The position numbers and the translations under genes were made by a program. This document shows positions 8,349-18,321 of a stretch of DNA of 32,834 nucleotides, piece after piece. This stretch comes from Alphaproteobacteria bacterium (GTDB lineage: Bacteria > Pseudomonadota > Alphaproteobacteria > UBA6615): assembly GCA_027297685.1 (NCBI GenBank), contig JAPUHN010000056.1:1-32834 (forward strand), in the 5' to 3' direction. Positions within the stretch are counted from its first letter, which is position 1. Every line of letters begins with the position of its first letter. Under the pieces are notes generated by a model, which saw only the letters and a program-made list of their open reading frames with translations, did no database searches and was not told the DNA's origin.

Positions 8349-9779
8349 CTAACCGAGCCGAGCCAGCAGGCGCACGATCCGGCGGGTACGCTCGGAGAAC
8401 AACGACGGCGTGTAGTAATTGCCCGCCGCCCGCTTGTTAATCTCCCCCATTGTCGGGTAGGGCGCAATAATCCCTGCCATCGCGCCAATCTTCATCTTCT
8501 GCCCGATCGCCAAAATCCACGGTTGCAACAGCTCGCCGGCGTGATAACCGACGATACCGGCGCCGAGGATTCGTCCGCCACGTCCGGTCACGACCTTCAC
8601 GAATCCTTCGGTGCGATGCTCGGCCCGTGCCCTGTCGATTTCGGCAAATGACGCGGTGGTGACGCGAACCGACTCGCCAAACCGCTCGCGTGCCTTCGCC
8701 TCGCTGAGACCGACATTTGCCAGTTCCGGGTCGGTGTAGGTTACCCACGGCACCGCACCGTAATTTACCTTGGCCGGCAGGCGAAACAGCGCGTTGCGAA
8801 TGACAATCCCGGCATGATAGCCGGCGACGTGGGTGAACTGATAGCCGCCGGCGACATCGCCGATCGCGAATATCCGTTTGTTCGAGGTCCGCAGGCGGTC
8901 ATCGACCTCGATGCCTTTGCGCGAATGCTCCACCCCGGCGGCCTCGAGATCGAGTCCATCGAAGTTGGGTCGGCGGCCGACAGCAATCAATAAGTGGCTT
9001 CCGTTGATCCGGTGCTGCGTGCCGTCTCGCTCGACAATCGCAGCAACGCCATCCTCGGTTTTGTCGACGCTCTGCAATGCGGTGCCCTCATTGATCTCCA
9101 CGCCTTCCTTCACCAGGCGTGCGCGCACCACCGCGGCAAGTTCGCGGTCATCGGGTCCTAGAATCTCGAGTGCCTCCAATACGGTCACCCTTGCGCCGAG
9201 CCGGCGGTGCGCCTGCGCCAATTCCAGCCCGATCGGGCCGCCGCCGACGACGATCAGGTGTTCCGGACATTCGCGCAGTGAAAAAATCGTCTCGTTGGTC
9301 AGATAGTCGACAGTATCGAGGCCCGGAATGGGCGGTACGGCCGGCGACGACCCGGTTGCGACGACAAACCGGCGGGCCCGCACGCGTGTTCCGTCGGACC
9401 CAGTGATCTCGCGCGGCCCGGTGAACTTTGCCGACTCCTGTAGCACGCGAACACCCAACTCTTCGAAACGATCGACGCTATCATGGGGTGCGATTCCGGC
9501 GATGACCGCGTGTACATGATCGTTCACCTTGTCGAACGCCACGCGGGCTGGGCCGCCCTCGACGCCGAATGTTCCTGAGTGCCCGTAATGGGCGGCGGCA
9601 TGTCCGGCGGCCAGCAATGCTTTCGACGGGACACATCCGTAGTTGAGGCAGTCGCCACCCATCTTACCGCGCTCGAATAGCGCTGTTTTGGCGCCCATCT
9701 GTGACGCGCCGGCAGCCACCGAGAGACCGCCGGAGCCGCCGCCAATCACACACAAATCGACTTCTAGCGTTTCGACCAT
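8349..9779 (-). CDS. MerA/dihydrolipoamide-dehydrogenase-like FAD-dependent pyridine nucleotide-disulfide oxidoreductase
   Basis: 'LCVIGGGSGGLSVAAGASQMGAKTALFE', redox-active 'GGDCLNYGCVPSKALL', NAD(P) site 'IVVGGGPIGLELAQA', 'IFAIGDVAGG'. Start assigned to the ATG at 9779 (MVETLEVDLC), 42 codons inside the longest ORF. Confidence 0.9.
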   Translation of the reverse strand: MVETLEVDLCVIGGGSGGLSVAAGASQMGAKTALFERGKMGGDCLNYGCVPSKALLAAGHAAAHYGHSGTFGVEGGPARVAFDKVNDHVHAVIAGIAPHDSVDRFEELGVRVLQESAKFTGPREITGSDGTRVRARRFVVATGSSPAVPPIPGLDTVDYLTNETIFSLRECPEHLIVVGGGPIGLELAQAHRRLGARVTVLEALEILGPDDRELAAVVRARLVKEGVEINEGTALQSVDKTEDGVAAIVERDGTQHRINGSHLLIAVGRRPNFDGLDLEAAGVEHSRKGIEVDDRLRTSNKRIFAIGDVAGGYQFTHVAGYHAGIVIRNALFRLPAKVNYGAVPWVTYTDPELANVGLSEAKARERFGESVRVTTASFAEIDRARAEHRTEGFVKVVTGRGGRILGAGIVGYHAGELLQPWILAIGQKMKIGAMAGIIAPYPTMGEINKRAAGNYYTPSLFSERTRRIVRLLARLG

Positions 9780-9813
9780 AGCGTCATCTTTCGCAAAAAC
9801 TTGTTTGAAGAGA

Positions 9814-10593
9814 TCAGACGGAAGACGCCTTTTTACGTCGGCCCTGATACTTTTTGTAGAGCACCGGAAGGACCGCCAAGACGGCGAGTCCAACGAGCGG
9901 CGCAAGAAATTGCGGCTGGAAGATAGTCTTTAGAACAGAGTCAGACGTCGCTCCAGCATCGATCAGCGACCCCAACCCGTTGCCAACCAGCGCATAGACG
10001 AATGTGCCAGGGATGATGCCGAAGAACGTGGCAACGACGTAGGTCGTCGTCGAAACGCCCAGAAACGCAGGCACCAGATTGACCAGCCAGAATGGGAATA
10101 TCGGGATCAAACGCATCGCCAACAGATAGCTCAGCGCGTTCTGGCGGAACCCATCCTCCATTTTTCGTACAAATGGCCCGGCCTTGGCCTCGAGAAATCC
10201 GCCGATCGCGGTGCGGGCGATGAGAAACAGCGCCGTCGCCCCGATCGTCGCCCCCACGATGACGGTTAAGCCGCCGCCGAGCCAACCGAACAGGAAACCG
10301 CCGGTGATGGTCATGACCGCACCACCCGGCAGCGAGAACGCGATGACGACCGCGTACAAGACGCCAAATAACAACAACGCCCAGAAACCGTTCCGCTCGA
10401 CGAATTCGAGCAATATTTCACGATTGCTCTGCAAGCTCTCGTAGGAGATGTACATGTTGAGATCGAACGCAAAAAAGGCGCCTAAAACCAAGATCAGCAA
10501 CACTACGAGGACGATTCTGAAGACTATGGGGGAAGACGATTTGGCTGCGCCATCAACCGGCGTATCGGGTACATCGCGCATCTTTTTAACCAT
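9814..10593 (-). CDS. TVP38/TMEM64 (VTT/DedA-like) family membrane protein
   Basis: 259 aa; 'LLFGVLYAVVIAFSLPGGAVMTITGGFLFGWLGGGLTVIVGATIGATALFLIARTAIG' and 'IPIFPFWLVNLVPAFLGVSTTTYVVATFFGIIPGTFVYALVG' VTT-domain signatures. Confidence 0.92.
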   Translation of the reverse strand: MVKKMRDVPDTPVDGAAKSSSPIVFRIVLVVLLILVLGAFFAFDLNMYISYESLQSNREILLEFVERNGFWALLLFGVLYAVVIAFSLPGGAVMTITGGFLFGWLGGGLTVIVGATIGATALFLIARTAIGGFLEAKAGPFVRKMEDGFRQNALSYLLAMRLIPIFPFWLVNLVPAFLGVSTTTYVVATFFGIIPGTFVYALVGNGLGSLIDAGATSDSVLKTIFQPQFLAPLVGLAVLAVLPVLYKKYQGRRKKASSV

Positions 10594-10698
10594 CGTTGAT
10601 TATTTACTTTGTATAGATCGCTAGGTGGGTTGCTGAGCCACTCTCGACTAATCACCTATGCGTGACTATCCGTTTGCCACTATGACACACCTGTTACG

Positions 10699-10727
10699 TT
10701 GACTTCGAACCATCTAATCCTTATACA
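10699..10727 (+). promoter_or_regulatory. Putative sigma70 promoter of the rpmH operon
   Basis: TTGACT (10699-10704), 17-nt spacer, TATACA (10722-10727), about 40 nt upstream of the rpmH start. Confidence 0.6.
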
Positions 10728-10766
10728 GCGCCAGTTTGGAGCCCGCGGACAAACGGAGCGGCGGCA

Positions 10767-10901
10767 GTGAAACGGACCTTTCAACCCAGTAACTTAGTGC
10801 GCAAGCGTCGGCACGGCTTTCGCTCGCGTATGAAAACAGTAGGCGGTCGCCGGATTCTCGCGCGCCGCCGCGCAAAGGGCCGCAAAAAACTGACGGCATA
10901 G
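10767..10901 (+). CDS. rpmH: 50S ribosomal protein L34
   Basis: GTG start; (M)[43 protein letters not shown], 44 aa, an unmistakable L34. Absent from the ORF track, apparently because of a length cut-off. Followed by rnpA. Confidence 0.98.
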   Translation: MKRTFQPSNLVRKRRHGFRSRMKTVGGRRILARRRAKGRKKLTA

Positions 10902-10958
10902 ACATCACCGTTGTACGGTTTGCCTGGCCTGCCGGGCGCTATCTGGAACCGACGAGAC

Positions 10959-11399
10959 ATGAGCCAAATGTCCGGGACCGCCAATTCCAAAAGCGGAACC
11001 CAGGAATTGCCCTTTATCGAGCGGCTGAAGGTACGATCGGATTTTCTGCGTGTGGCGGCGACACGGCGGCGTTGCGCGACGCCGGGTCTGGTTCTTCAGG
11101 TGGCCGAAACACCGCAAGAACAATTGAATAACGGCGTCATTCGCGTCGGATTCACCGCTTCGCGCAAGGTTGGCGATGCCGTTACGCGTAATCGCGCGCG
11201 CCGACGGCTACGCGAAGCCGTGCGCCAAGTGATGCCCGAACATGCCGCCCCGGGGCGCGATTTTGTCGTAATTGCACGCGCCAATACGGTGCGTCGTCCG
11301 TTTAATGATCTGATCGCCGACCTTGAATCGGCGCTCCAAAAACTCGATGTGTGGGGCGACACAATACCGCCGACGCCAGAGGCAGAATCCGCGCGATGA
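10959..11399 (+). CDS. rnpA: Ribonuclease P protein component
   Basis: '[30 protein letters not shown]', '[28 protein letters not shown]' RnpA signature. Start placed at the ATG at 10959 (MSQMSGT); the ORF track begins at a TTG at 10911. Confidence 0.94.
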   Translation: MSQMSGTANSKSGTQELPFIERLKVRSDFLRVAATRRRCATPGLVLQVAETPQEQLNNGVIRVGFTASRKVGDAVTRNRARRRLREAVRQVMPEHAAPGRDFVVIARANTVRRPFNDLIADLESALQKLDVWGDTIPPTPEAESAR

Positions 11400-11695
11400 A
11401 ATATATAAGCATTTCGATTTCGTGGATTTTACGCGCCCTGATCTTCGCTTACCGCTATGGCCTATCGCCAGTTCTTGGCGCCAATTGCCGCTACGAACCA
11501 AGTTGTTCGGCCTACGCCCATGAAGCGATTGGCGTTCATGGCCCTTGCTTGGGGAGCTGGCTGGCCGTCAGGCGAATATTCAGATGCCATCCCTGGGGTG
11601 GCGCGGGCTATGACCCGGTACCGACGCCTCAGTCATGCGATCACGACCATGGCCCGGCGCGCACACCGAACTTGGCCAAGCTACCCGAAGGTTGA
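11396..11695 (+). CDS. yidD: Membrane protein insertion efficiency factor YidD
   Basis: [76 protein letters not shown], conserved YidD pattern. ATGA overlap with the rnpA stop. Confidence 0.95.
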   Translation: MKYISISISWILRALIFAYRYGLSPVLGANCRYEPSCSAYAHEAIGVHGPCLGSWLAVRRIFRCHPWGGAGYDPVPTPQSCDHDHGPARTPNLAKLPEG

Positions 11696-11697
11696 GC

Positions 11698-13512
11698 ATG
11701 GCAATGGATCAAAAGAATCTGTTTTTGGCGATTGCCGTATCCCTTGCGATATTGCTTGGCTGGCAATTTTTTATCGATGGTCCTCGCCGTGAAAAGTTAC
11801 TGGCCGAGCAACAGCGCCAGGAGCAACTTGCGCAACGAGCCGCACCCGCCGGACAAGCTGTGCCCGGCGCAGCCGGCGTTTTCCGACCGTCGACGATTGG
11901 CACTGCCGGGGTAGACGGCGAAATACAGCCGCGCAGCGAAGCGATCACCGCAAGCCGCCGCATTCCTTTGCAGTCGGCCAGCCTGAGCGGATCGATCAAT
12001 CTCGATAACGGCCGCATCGACGACGTCACCCTGCGGCAATACCGCGAGAGCGTCGACCCAAATAGCGACAACATAACGCTATTGTCGCCGACCGGTTCAC
12101 CAGACCCCTATTTTGCCGAGTTTGGTTGGAACGGCCCACAGGGTACATTCGGCGGCAATAACACCAACTGGCAAACCACCAGCCAAACGCTCACGCCCAA
12201 TACGCCGCTGGTCCTGACAGCGCAGACCGACCAGGGCCTGACGCTGCGGCGGACCTACACGATTGACGACAAGTACATGTTCACTGTCGTCGACAGCGTC
12301 GAGAACAATGGCGACGCGCCGGTCACATTGTCGGCCTTCGCACGCCTGGTACGAATTAATACCCCCGATACGCTTGGCTTTTTCATCCTTCACGAAGGGC
12401 CAATTGGCGTTTTAGACGGCACTTTGCGGGAAATCGACTACGACGATCTCGAAGATGAACCCGAGCCCACTTCATTTGCAACAACAGGCGGCTGGTTTGG
12501 CATAACGGATAAATACTGGTTGGCGGTGCTGATACCCGACCAAGCTGTGCCGGTGAATTCCAGCTTTTCCTACCGCAAGACGGCGCGGGAAGCCGATCTC
12601 TACCAGATCGATTTTCTAGAACAGAATGTTCACAGCTTGCCGCCCGGCGCATCGGTGGAAGTGACCAGCCGCTTTTTTGCCGGCGCGAAGGTGTTCGACA
12701 CGCTGATCCAGTATCGCGACGAACAGAATATTCCCCGGTTTGAAATGTCGATGGACTTCGGCTGGTTCTTTTTCATCACCAAGCCGCTACTGCAAGTCTT
12801 GATCGCATTGGCCGAGCAGATTGGCAGCGTTGGCATCGCGGCTAATTTCGGCATCGCAATTTTGGTGGTGACCGTCATTCTCAAACTTTTCTTCTTCCCG
12901 CTCGCGAACAAATCGTACAAATCGATGAGCAAGATGAAGGCGCTGCAGCCGAAGATGGCTGAAATCAAGGAGAAATTCGGCGACGACAAAGCGAAGATGC
13001 AGAAAGAGCTGATGGGCATGTACAAGCGCGAAAAGGTTAACCCGGTATCGGGTTGCCTGCCGATGTTGCTGCAAATTCCCGTTTTCTTCGCTCTGTATAA
13101 AGTGTTGTTCATCTCGATCGAAATGCGCCAATCGCCGTTTTTTGGCTGGGTGACCGATCTCAGCGAACGCGATCCCACAAATATTTTCGATCTATTCGGC
13201 CTGATTCCTTGGGATCTACCAGACTTCCTCGCCATACCGAGTATCGTTGCGCTCGGTGCATGGCCACTGTTCATGGGCATTTCGATGTTTTTGCAAATGA
13301 AGTTGAACCCTGCGCCCGCCGACCCGATTCAGGCGCGTATGTTCATGCTGATGCCGCTGATGTTTATGTTTTTCCTGGCAAATTTCCCGGTCGGTCTGGT
13401 CATCTATTGGACTTGGAACAACATTCTTTCGATGACCCAACAATATATAATCATGCGCCGTATGGGGGTTGCCATCGGCGGCGGTAAAATCGGCGGCGCG
13501 AAGACCACCTAA
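11698..13512 (+). CDS. yidC: Membrane protein insertase YidC
   Basis: 'MAMDQKNLFLAIAVSLAILLGWQFFID' N-terminus, periplasmic domain, C-terminal insertase core 'KSMSKMKALQPKMAEIKEKFGDDKAKMQKELMGMYKREKVNPVSGCLPMLLQIPVFFALYKVL'. Start refined from 11635 to 11698. Confidence 0.97.
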   Translation: MAMDQKNLFLAIAVSLAILLGWQFFIDGPRREKLLAEQQRQEQLAQRAAPAGQAVPGAAGVFRPSTIGTAGVDGEIQPRSEAITASRRIPLQSASLSGSINLDNGRIDDVTLRQYRESVDPNSDNITLLSPTGSPDPYFAEFGWNGPQGTFGGNNTNWQTTSQTLTPNTPLVLTAQTDQGLTLRRTYTIDDKYMFTVVDSVENNGDAPVTLSAFARLVRINTPDTLGFFILHEGPIGVLDGTLREIDYDDLEDEPEPTSFATTGGWFGITDKYWLAVLIPDQAVPVNSSFSYRKTAREADLYQIDFLEQNVHSLPPGASVEVTSRFFAGAKVFDTLIQYRDEQNIPRFEMSMDFGWFFFITKPLLQVLIALAEQIGSVGIAANFGIAILVVTVILKLFFFPLANKSYKSMSKMKALQPKMAEIKEKFGDDKAKMQKELMGMYKREKVNPVSGCLPMLLQIPVFFALYKVLFISIEMRQSPFFGWVTDLSERDPTNIFDLFGLIPWDLPDFLAIPSIVALGAWPLFMGISMFLQMKLNPAPADPIQARMFMLMPLMFMFFLANFPVGLVIYWTWNNILSMTQQYIIMRRMGVAIGGGKIGGAKTT

Positions 13513-13515
13513 TCC

Positions 13516-14235
13516 ATGTCAAAAACCGGCCAAAGCCCAGCTGGTGCCACAGCGGCGGCGGCGGACCCCGCAGACGACGCGCAGATCGAGTTCGGCCGCT
13601 GGCTGTTCGCCCAACCGTGCACCTTTCTCAGAGGCGTCGCGCGGCTCGATGGCCTGGCGGAACCCGATCTGCCGGAGATTGCTTTCGCGGGCCGATCAAA
13701 TTGCGGCAAATCGAGTTTGCTCAACGCGCTCACCGGGCGGCGGTCGTTGGCCCGCATCAGCAACACACCCGGTCGAACCCAGCAGCTGAATTTTTTCGAT
13801 CTCGGGGGAAAATTGTGGCTCGTCGACATGCCGGGCTACGGCTATGCCCGAGCCTCCAAAACAGACATCGCCGCATGGACCCAAACGGTACGCGATTACC
13901 TTCGCGGGCGGCCGACCCTACGCCGGCTTTGCGTTCTGATCGATGGCCGGCACGGCATAAAAGCCAACGACAAGGATATGATGGAAATGCTGGACGCCGC
14001 CGCGGTCGGCTATCAGGTCGTCCTTACCAAGATCGACAAATTATCAGCTGGCGGACTCGCTACCCGTCTCGACGCCACGGCAGAAGCACTTAAAAACCAC
14101 CCTGCAGCCTTACCAGATCCGATCGCTACAAGCGCGCGAAACGGTGATGGAATTGAGCTCTTGCGAGCTCAAATCGCGATGCTGGCAGCCGGTAGTCCCA
14201 ATGGGTTAAAGTCCGCGCCGGAATCAGCCGGTTAA
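13516..14235 (+). CDS. engB: Ribosome biogenesis GTP-binding protein EngB (YihA/YsxC)
   Basis: G1 'GRSNCGKSS', 'SNTPGRTQQLNFF', G3 'DMPGYGYARASK', G4 'TKIDK'; position after yidC. Confidence 0.94.
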   Translation: MSKTGQSPAGATAAAADPADDAQIEFGRWLFAQPCTFLRGVARLDGLAEPDLPEIAFAGRSNCGKSSLLNALTGRRSLARISNTPGRTQQLNFFDLGGKLWLVDMPGYGYARASKTDIAAWTQTVRDYLRGRPTLRRLCVLIDGRHGIKANDKDMMEMLDAAAVGYQVVLTKIDKLSAGGLATRLDATAEALKNHPAALPDPIATSARNGDGIELLRAQIAMLAAGSPNGLKSAPESAG

Positions 14236-14250
14236 GAGAACAAAAGCACG

Positions 14251-15159
14251 ATGGCAAAGAAAACAGGAATGCCAACAAACGAAATGCTGGCCAAGGCCGG
14301 TGTGCTGTCCGAAGCGTTGCCGTTCATGCGGCGGCATTCCGGAAAGACCTTTGTCATTAAGTATGGCGGCCACGCCATGGGGGACGACAAACTCGCGGCC
14401 TCGTTCGCGCGCGACGTGGTCTTACTCAAGCAAGTCGGCATCAACCCCGTCGTTGTGCACGGCGGTGGACCACAGATCGGCACCATGTTGGAAAGGCTCA
14501 AAATAAAGAGTGAATTCGTCGACGGGTTGCGCGTCACCGACCGCGATACGGTGGAAATTGTCGAAATGGTGCTTTCGGGTTCGATCAACAAGGCGATTGC
14601 CGCGTCCATCACCGCAGCTGGTGGCCGCGCCATTGGCATATCAGGCAAAGACGGTAACTTGATAACAGCACGCAAAGTGCGGCGCACGCGCATCGAATCG
14701 GACTCGAACATCGAAAAAATTCTCGACCTCGGATTTGTCGGCGAACCGACCGAGATCGATCCGCAGCTTCTCGAAGATCTAGCCCATTCGGATTTGATAC
14801 CGGTTATCGCGCCGTTGGGCACCGGAAGCGACGGCGAGACATACAATATCAACGCCGATACCGCCGCCGGTGCAATCGCCGGAGCCATCAAAGCGGCGCG
14901 CCTTCTCATGCTAACCGACGTATCCGGCGTACTCGACAAAGACGGTAAGCTCATCCCCGATATGAGTGTAGACGAGGCCCGCATCTATATCGACGAGGGC
15001 ACCATAACGGGAGGGATGATCCCCAAGGTGGAGACTTGCCTACGCGCCATCCAAGCCGATGTTGAAGCTGCCGTCATCCTCGACGGCCGCGCCGAGCATG
15101 CTCTATTGCTGGAAGTGTTCACCGAACACGGCGTCGGCACCGCCATCTGGCAGCGCTAA
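14251..15159 (+). CDS. argB: Acetylglutamate kinase
   Basis: 302 aa; '[10 protein letters not shown]', '[12 protein letters not shown]', 'GLRVTD', '[37 protein letters not shown]', '[10 protein letters not shown]'. Confidence 0.97.
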   Translation: MAKKTGMPTNEMLAKAGVLSEALPFMRRHSGKTFVIKYGGHAMGDDKLAASFARDVVLLKQVGINPVVVHGGGPQIGTMLERLKIKSEFVDGLRVTDRDTVEIVEMVLSGSINKAIAASITAAGGRAIGISGKDGNLITARKVRRTRIESDSNIEKILDLGFVGEPTEIDPQLLEDLAHSDLIPVIAPLGTGSDGETYNINADTAAGAIAGAIKAARLLMLTDVSGVLDKDGKLIPDMSVDEARIYIDEGTITGGMIPKVETCLRAIQADVEAAVILDGRAEHALLLEVFTEHGVGTAIWQR

Positions 15160-15169
15160 ATGCGTCTGT

Positions 15170-16567
15170 TTATCCTGCCGTTGTAAGGCCGGATATAAAT
15201 TCGAGCTGCCAACGCATTTCGTCACTTGATAATGGAAAATCTTCCGACGCGGTCGCCCGCAGAACGTCACTCGGTGGAATGTGGGCCAGGTGCATTTGAA
15301 CGCGAGTCGCCAAACGCATCGATAAATCCGCTTTCCAACATAGTGCGACGATCGCTTTCGCGCTGCGCATAGAGATCGCGCGCGAGACCACGTCCACCGG
15401 CGTTTTAGACTTCAAGGCAACGGCATAAATAACGAACTCCTGCCCGCCACTGGCGAGCGCGCTCGATATCTCGTGGTCGTTAAGCTCGTCGTTCAGATAC
15501 ATCTGCCGAACGCGTTTGGTAACTACGCTCTCCTTAGTATCTTCAGAGTTTTCCGGCGTCTGATTGGCTGGCAAAGTCGCTTCGCCTTCGCGCTCTTCGG
15601 TCCCGTTAATAGGCGATAACTCAGATTCCTCAGAATGCTTGTCATCTAACGCCGGGTGCGCACTCTGTTGGGGCATATTAGTGAAATCATCGGAATCGAG
15701 CCGTCGCAGTACGACTTCTTTGATGGCGGAAATCGTATCCGCGTCGAGGTCGCCGCGTTTGCCCAGATCATCCAGCAACGGCGCAGCGACAATCTCGGCA
15801 ATCCGCATCGCCGCTTCGGCATGAAGATTGGGCCGATGCACCAGCGGTTTGTGCCACGTGGGTTCGCCCGAAGCCTGATCAACGATGCGATCGAGAGTTT
15901 CTTCTCGAATCTGGGTGCTTTCATTACCCAAAAGTGCGGCGATAGCCTCAGCATCGCCATTATGAACAATCGCGTCAGCTACATCCTCACCAAGCGCCAC
16001 GCGGCGGGCGATCGCACTGAGAGTACCGTGCACAGGATCGCTGGAGATAACACTGACAAGAAACTCCTCGCTGAGAACAGGTGAGTTCTCTAAGACCGGC
16101 TGAGAAACAGTTATTTCGCGATCGCGCGCCAAGCGTTCCATGACATCCACAGGCGCCTGCGGGCACTCTTTGAGGGTCTCCGCCAATATCTCTCGAACAC
16201 GCACCAATTGATCGCGTGCCAGAACTTCCAACGCGTCCATCGTTAATCGATAGATGTTGTCCTGCTGTCCATCTGCAAAGTTAACCGTAATGTCCGCAAT
16301 TTTCCCAGCAACGTCGGTTCTAACTTCATCCTTCTCGTCTTTCGCCAGCAGCAAGTCAGCGTGCCGAGGTGCTTTGAGATTGCGCGCAATGTTTCTACGA
16401 ACTTCGGTATCGGGATCGCTCGCCAAGTAATAGAGAATCTCGGGACGCACATCGTCACGCTGTGCGAGTTTTCGGCGCACTTCGAAATTGCCGTCGTGGG
16501 CGAGTCTCTTTTGATCCAGATAGGCCATCTGTCCGATCTCTACCTTTGTAGGTCCGGCATCGTTCAT
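15170..16567 (-). CDS. DUF2336 domain-containing protein with HEAT-like repeats
   Basis: 465 aa; N-terminal repeat pattern 'RRKLAQRDDVRPEILYYLASDPDTEVRRNIARNLKAPRHADLLLAKDEKDEVRTDVAGKI', acidic linker, C-terminal 'QEFVIYAVALKSKTPVDVVSRAISMRSAKAIVALCWKADLSMRLATRVQ' typical of DUF2336. ATGA-coupled to the upstream GGDEF gene. Confidence 0.8.
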   Translation of the reverse strand: MNDAGPTKVEIGQMAYLDQKRLAHDGNFEVRRKLAQRDDVRPEILYYLASDPDTEVRRNIARNLKAPRHADLLLAKDEKDEVRTDVAGKIADITVNFADGQQDNIYRLTMDALEVLARDQLVRVREILAETLKECPQAPVDVMERLARDREITVSQPVLENSPVLSEEFLVSVISSDPVHGTLSAIARRVALGEDVADAIVHNGDAEAIAALLGNESTQIREETLDRIVDQASGEPTWHKPLVHRPNLHAEAAMRIAEIVAAPLLDDLGKRGDLDADTISAIKEVVLRRLDSDDFTNMPQQSAHPALDDKHSEESELSPINGTEEREGEATLPANQTPENSEDTKESVVTKRVRQMYLNDELNDHEISSALASGGQEFVIYAVALKSKTPVDVVSRAISMRSAKAIVALCWKADLSMRLATRVQMHLAHIPPSDVLRATASEDFPLSSDEMRWQLEFISGLTTAG

Positions 16568-18321
16568 GATGCCACCTCGTCGCCGGAATCGTCCAATTTG
16601 GACAACCGAACCAAATCGTCCATGGCGCCGGCGGTTGACTCGATCGGTACTGCGCCGATCGCAATTTCGCCGTTTTGCTTGTTGTGGGCCTTAACGTCGT
16701 ACATCGCCCTGTCGGCACGGGCGACCAACTGACGGGTGTCGGCATCGTGAGCCGCATCGAATTCGACGATCCCGACCGATGCGCCAAGTTGCGGCATTCC
16801 TTCTCCGGAATAGCGCGACAATTCAGCTAACGCGATGGCGAGTTCGCCCGCCCGCCGCTTGGCGATGGTAAAGTCTACGCCGTCAAGCCAAACGACAAAT
16901 TCATCGCCGCCGATGCGCGCCACCAGATCATACGTTCGGCTTCGAGATTTCAGTATGTCAGCTACTTCGCCAAGGATTTTATCTCCGGTTTCGTGACCAA
17001 AGTTGTCGTTTATCGACTTAAAGTTATCCAGATCTACGTAAATCAACGCGCCGGAAGTATCGTTGCGGCGCGCGCGCGCAATGGCGGTATCTAGCGAAGC
17101 CTGGAACGCGCGGCGGTTCATCAAACCCGTTAGACCATCAGTGCTCGATAATCTCTCGAGTTCACGCTGATCGGAAATTTGGCGAAGCGCGATCGCCAAC
17201 TGTCCCGCGACGGCGCCGAGCATCGCCTCATCGTCGCCGCTCCACGGTTTCATATTCTCCGGCCGCGCCAACACAACCACTCCGTTTGGAACACCGCGAT
17301 AATGGGTGATCGACGCCATGATGCGATGGCCGTTTGCGGAGCTTCGAAAAGGCTCGGTCAGATCGCCCGAAGTTGGCAGTACCGACTCGATGACCAAACC
17401 GACAGGCCAGTCATCATGGGTCGCGTTGAGTTCGTATTCACCGGATTTCGTGCGGCTATAGACCGCCGCCGACGCCGATTCCGCCCGTCCCAGCATTGCT
17501 ACGGCGGCCTCGAGCATAGCCTCCGGCTTAGCTTGTTCACGTATCTGATTGACGATATAGGCGACAACCTGCTCGCGCACCTTGGCTTGCGCCAGTGCGC
17601 TGTCGCGCAAGCGTTCTTCCGTCACATCGCGGCACAGACCGCGCGCGCCCCGCCACGTCCCGTCGTGATCGACAACCGGCACAGCCGACGCGACCAGGCA
17701 AGCTTCTTGGCCGTCGCCGTCGCGCATCCAGATTTGAGTGCTGGTTACCGGAGTGCGGGTCGAAAAGGGAAGTTCAGACAAATCGACTTCGGTGTCGATG
17801 ACAAACTCTATGGGATGGTGGCCGACAAGATCTTCGGCCGAATACCCCATGGCGCCGTGAGGCGAGACAAAAACAAACACACCGTTCGCGTCGGTCTCCC
17901 AAGCGAAATCACTCGATATGACGACCAGGTCGCGATAGCGCTGGCGGGATTCGAACAACGCCTGACGGACATTCAGGTTGTACGTTTCGTCGCGCGCCAA
18001 CACGAGCGCACGTTCTCCGGCGATTGGCAGAACCACACATTCGTACCAGCTGTTCTTGCCGTCAGTCACAACTTCGAGCCGATCGGAAACGCTCCCGCCT
18101 GCTTCGAACGAAAGGGAAATCATTCCCCGCAACGAGCTGTTTTCGCCGGCCAACATCGACGGCACAAGATCCCGGCCAGACTTGTTTGCTTGTACAACAG
18201 TTCCGTCGCGCAAGACCTCTATGACCGGACCCGGCCAAGACTCAAACGACCCCGCAAGACCCGTCATCGGCGGCTCCGCGCTATCGGCAAAAACCCTATT
18301 TTTGTCTGCCTCGATGGTCAT
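16564..18321 (-). CDS. Diguanylate cyclase with PAS-PAS-GAF sensory region and GGDEF domain
   Basis: 585 aa; 'SSDFAWETDANGVFVFVSPHGAMGYSAEDLVG' (PAS), GAF-like middle, 'SSTDGLTGLMNRRAFQ', 'YVDLDNFKSINDNFGHETGDKIL', 'RTYDLVARIGGDEFVVW' (I-site RxxD and GGDEF). Confidence 0.94.
   Translation of the reverse strand: MTIEADKNRVFADSAEPPMTGLAGSFESWPGPVIEVLRDGTVVQANKSGRDLVPSMLAGENSSLRGMISLSFEAGGSVSDRLEVVTDGKNSWYECVVLPIAGERALVLARDETYNLNVRQALFESRQRYRDLVVISSDFAWETDANGVFVFVSPHGAMGYSAEDLVGHHPIEFVIDTEVDLSELPFSTRTPVTSTQIWMRDGDGQEACLVASAVPVVDHDGTWRGARGLCRDVTEERLRDSALAQAKVREQVVAYIVNQIREQAKPEAMLEAAVAMLGRAESASAAVYSRTKSGEYELNATHDDWPVGLVIESVLPTSGDLTEPFRSSANGHRIMASITHYRGVPNGVVVLARPENMKPWSGDDEAMLGAVAGQLAIALRQISDQRELERLSSTDGLTGLMNRRAFQASLDTAIARARRNDTSGALIYVDLDNFKSINDNFGHETGDKILGEVADILKSRSRTYDLVARIGGDEFVVWLDGVDFTIAKRRAGELAIALAELSRYSGEGMPQLGASVGIVEFDAAHDADTRQLVARADRAMYDVKAHNKQNGEIAIGAVPIESTAGAMDDLVRLSKLDDSGDEVAS

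Noticed and set aside
8349-9779. Mercury resistance operon
   Set aside because: No merR/merT/merP nearby, no HMA domain, no C-terminal vicinal cysteines.
9780-9905. 42-codon N-terminal extension of the MerA-like reductase
   Set aside because: It overlaps the TVP38 coding region and lacks homology-like content; the ATG at 9779 begins directly before the FAD-binding fold.
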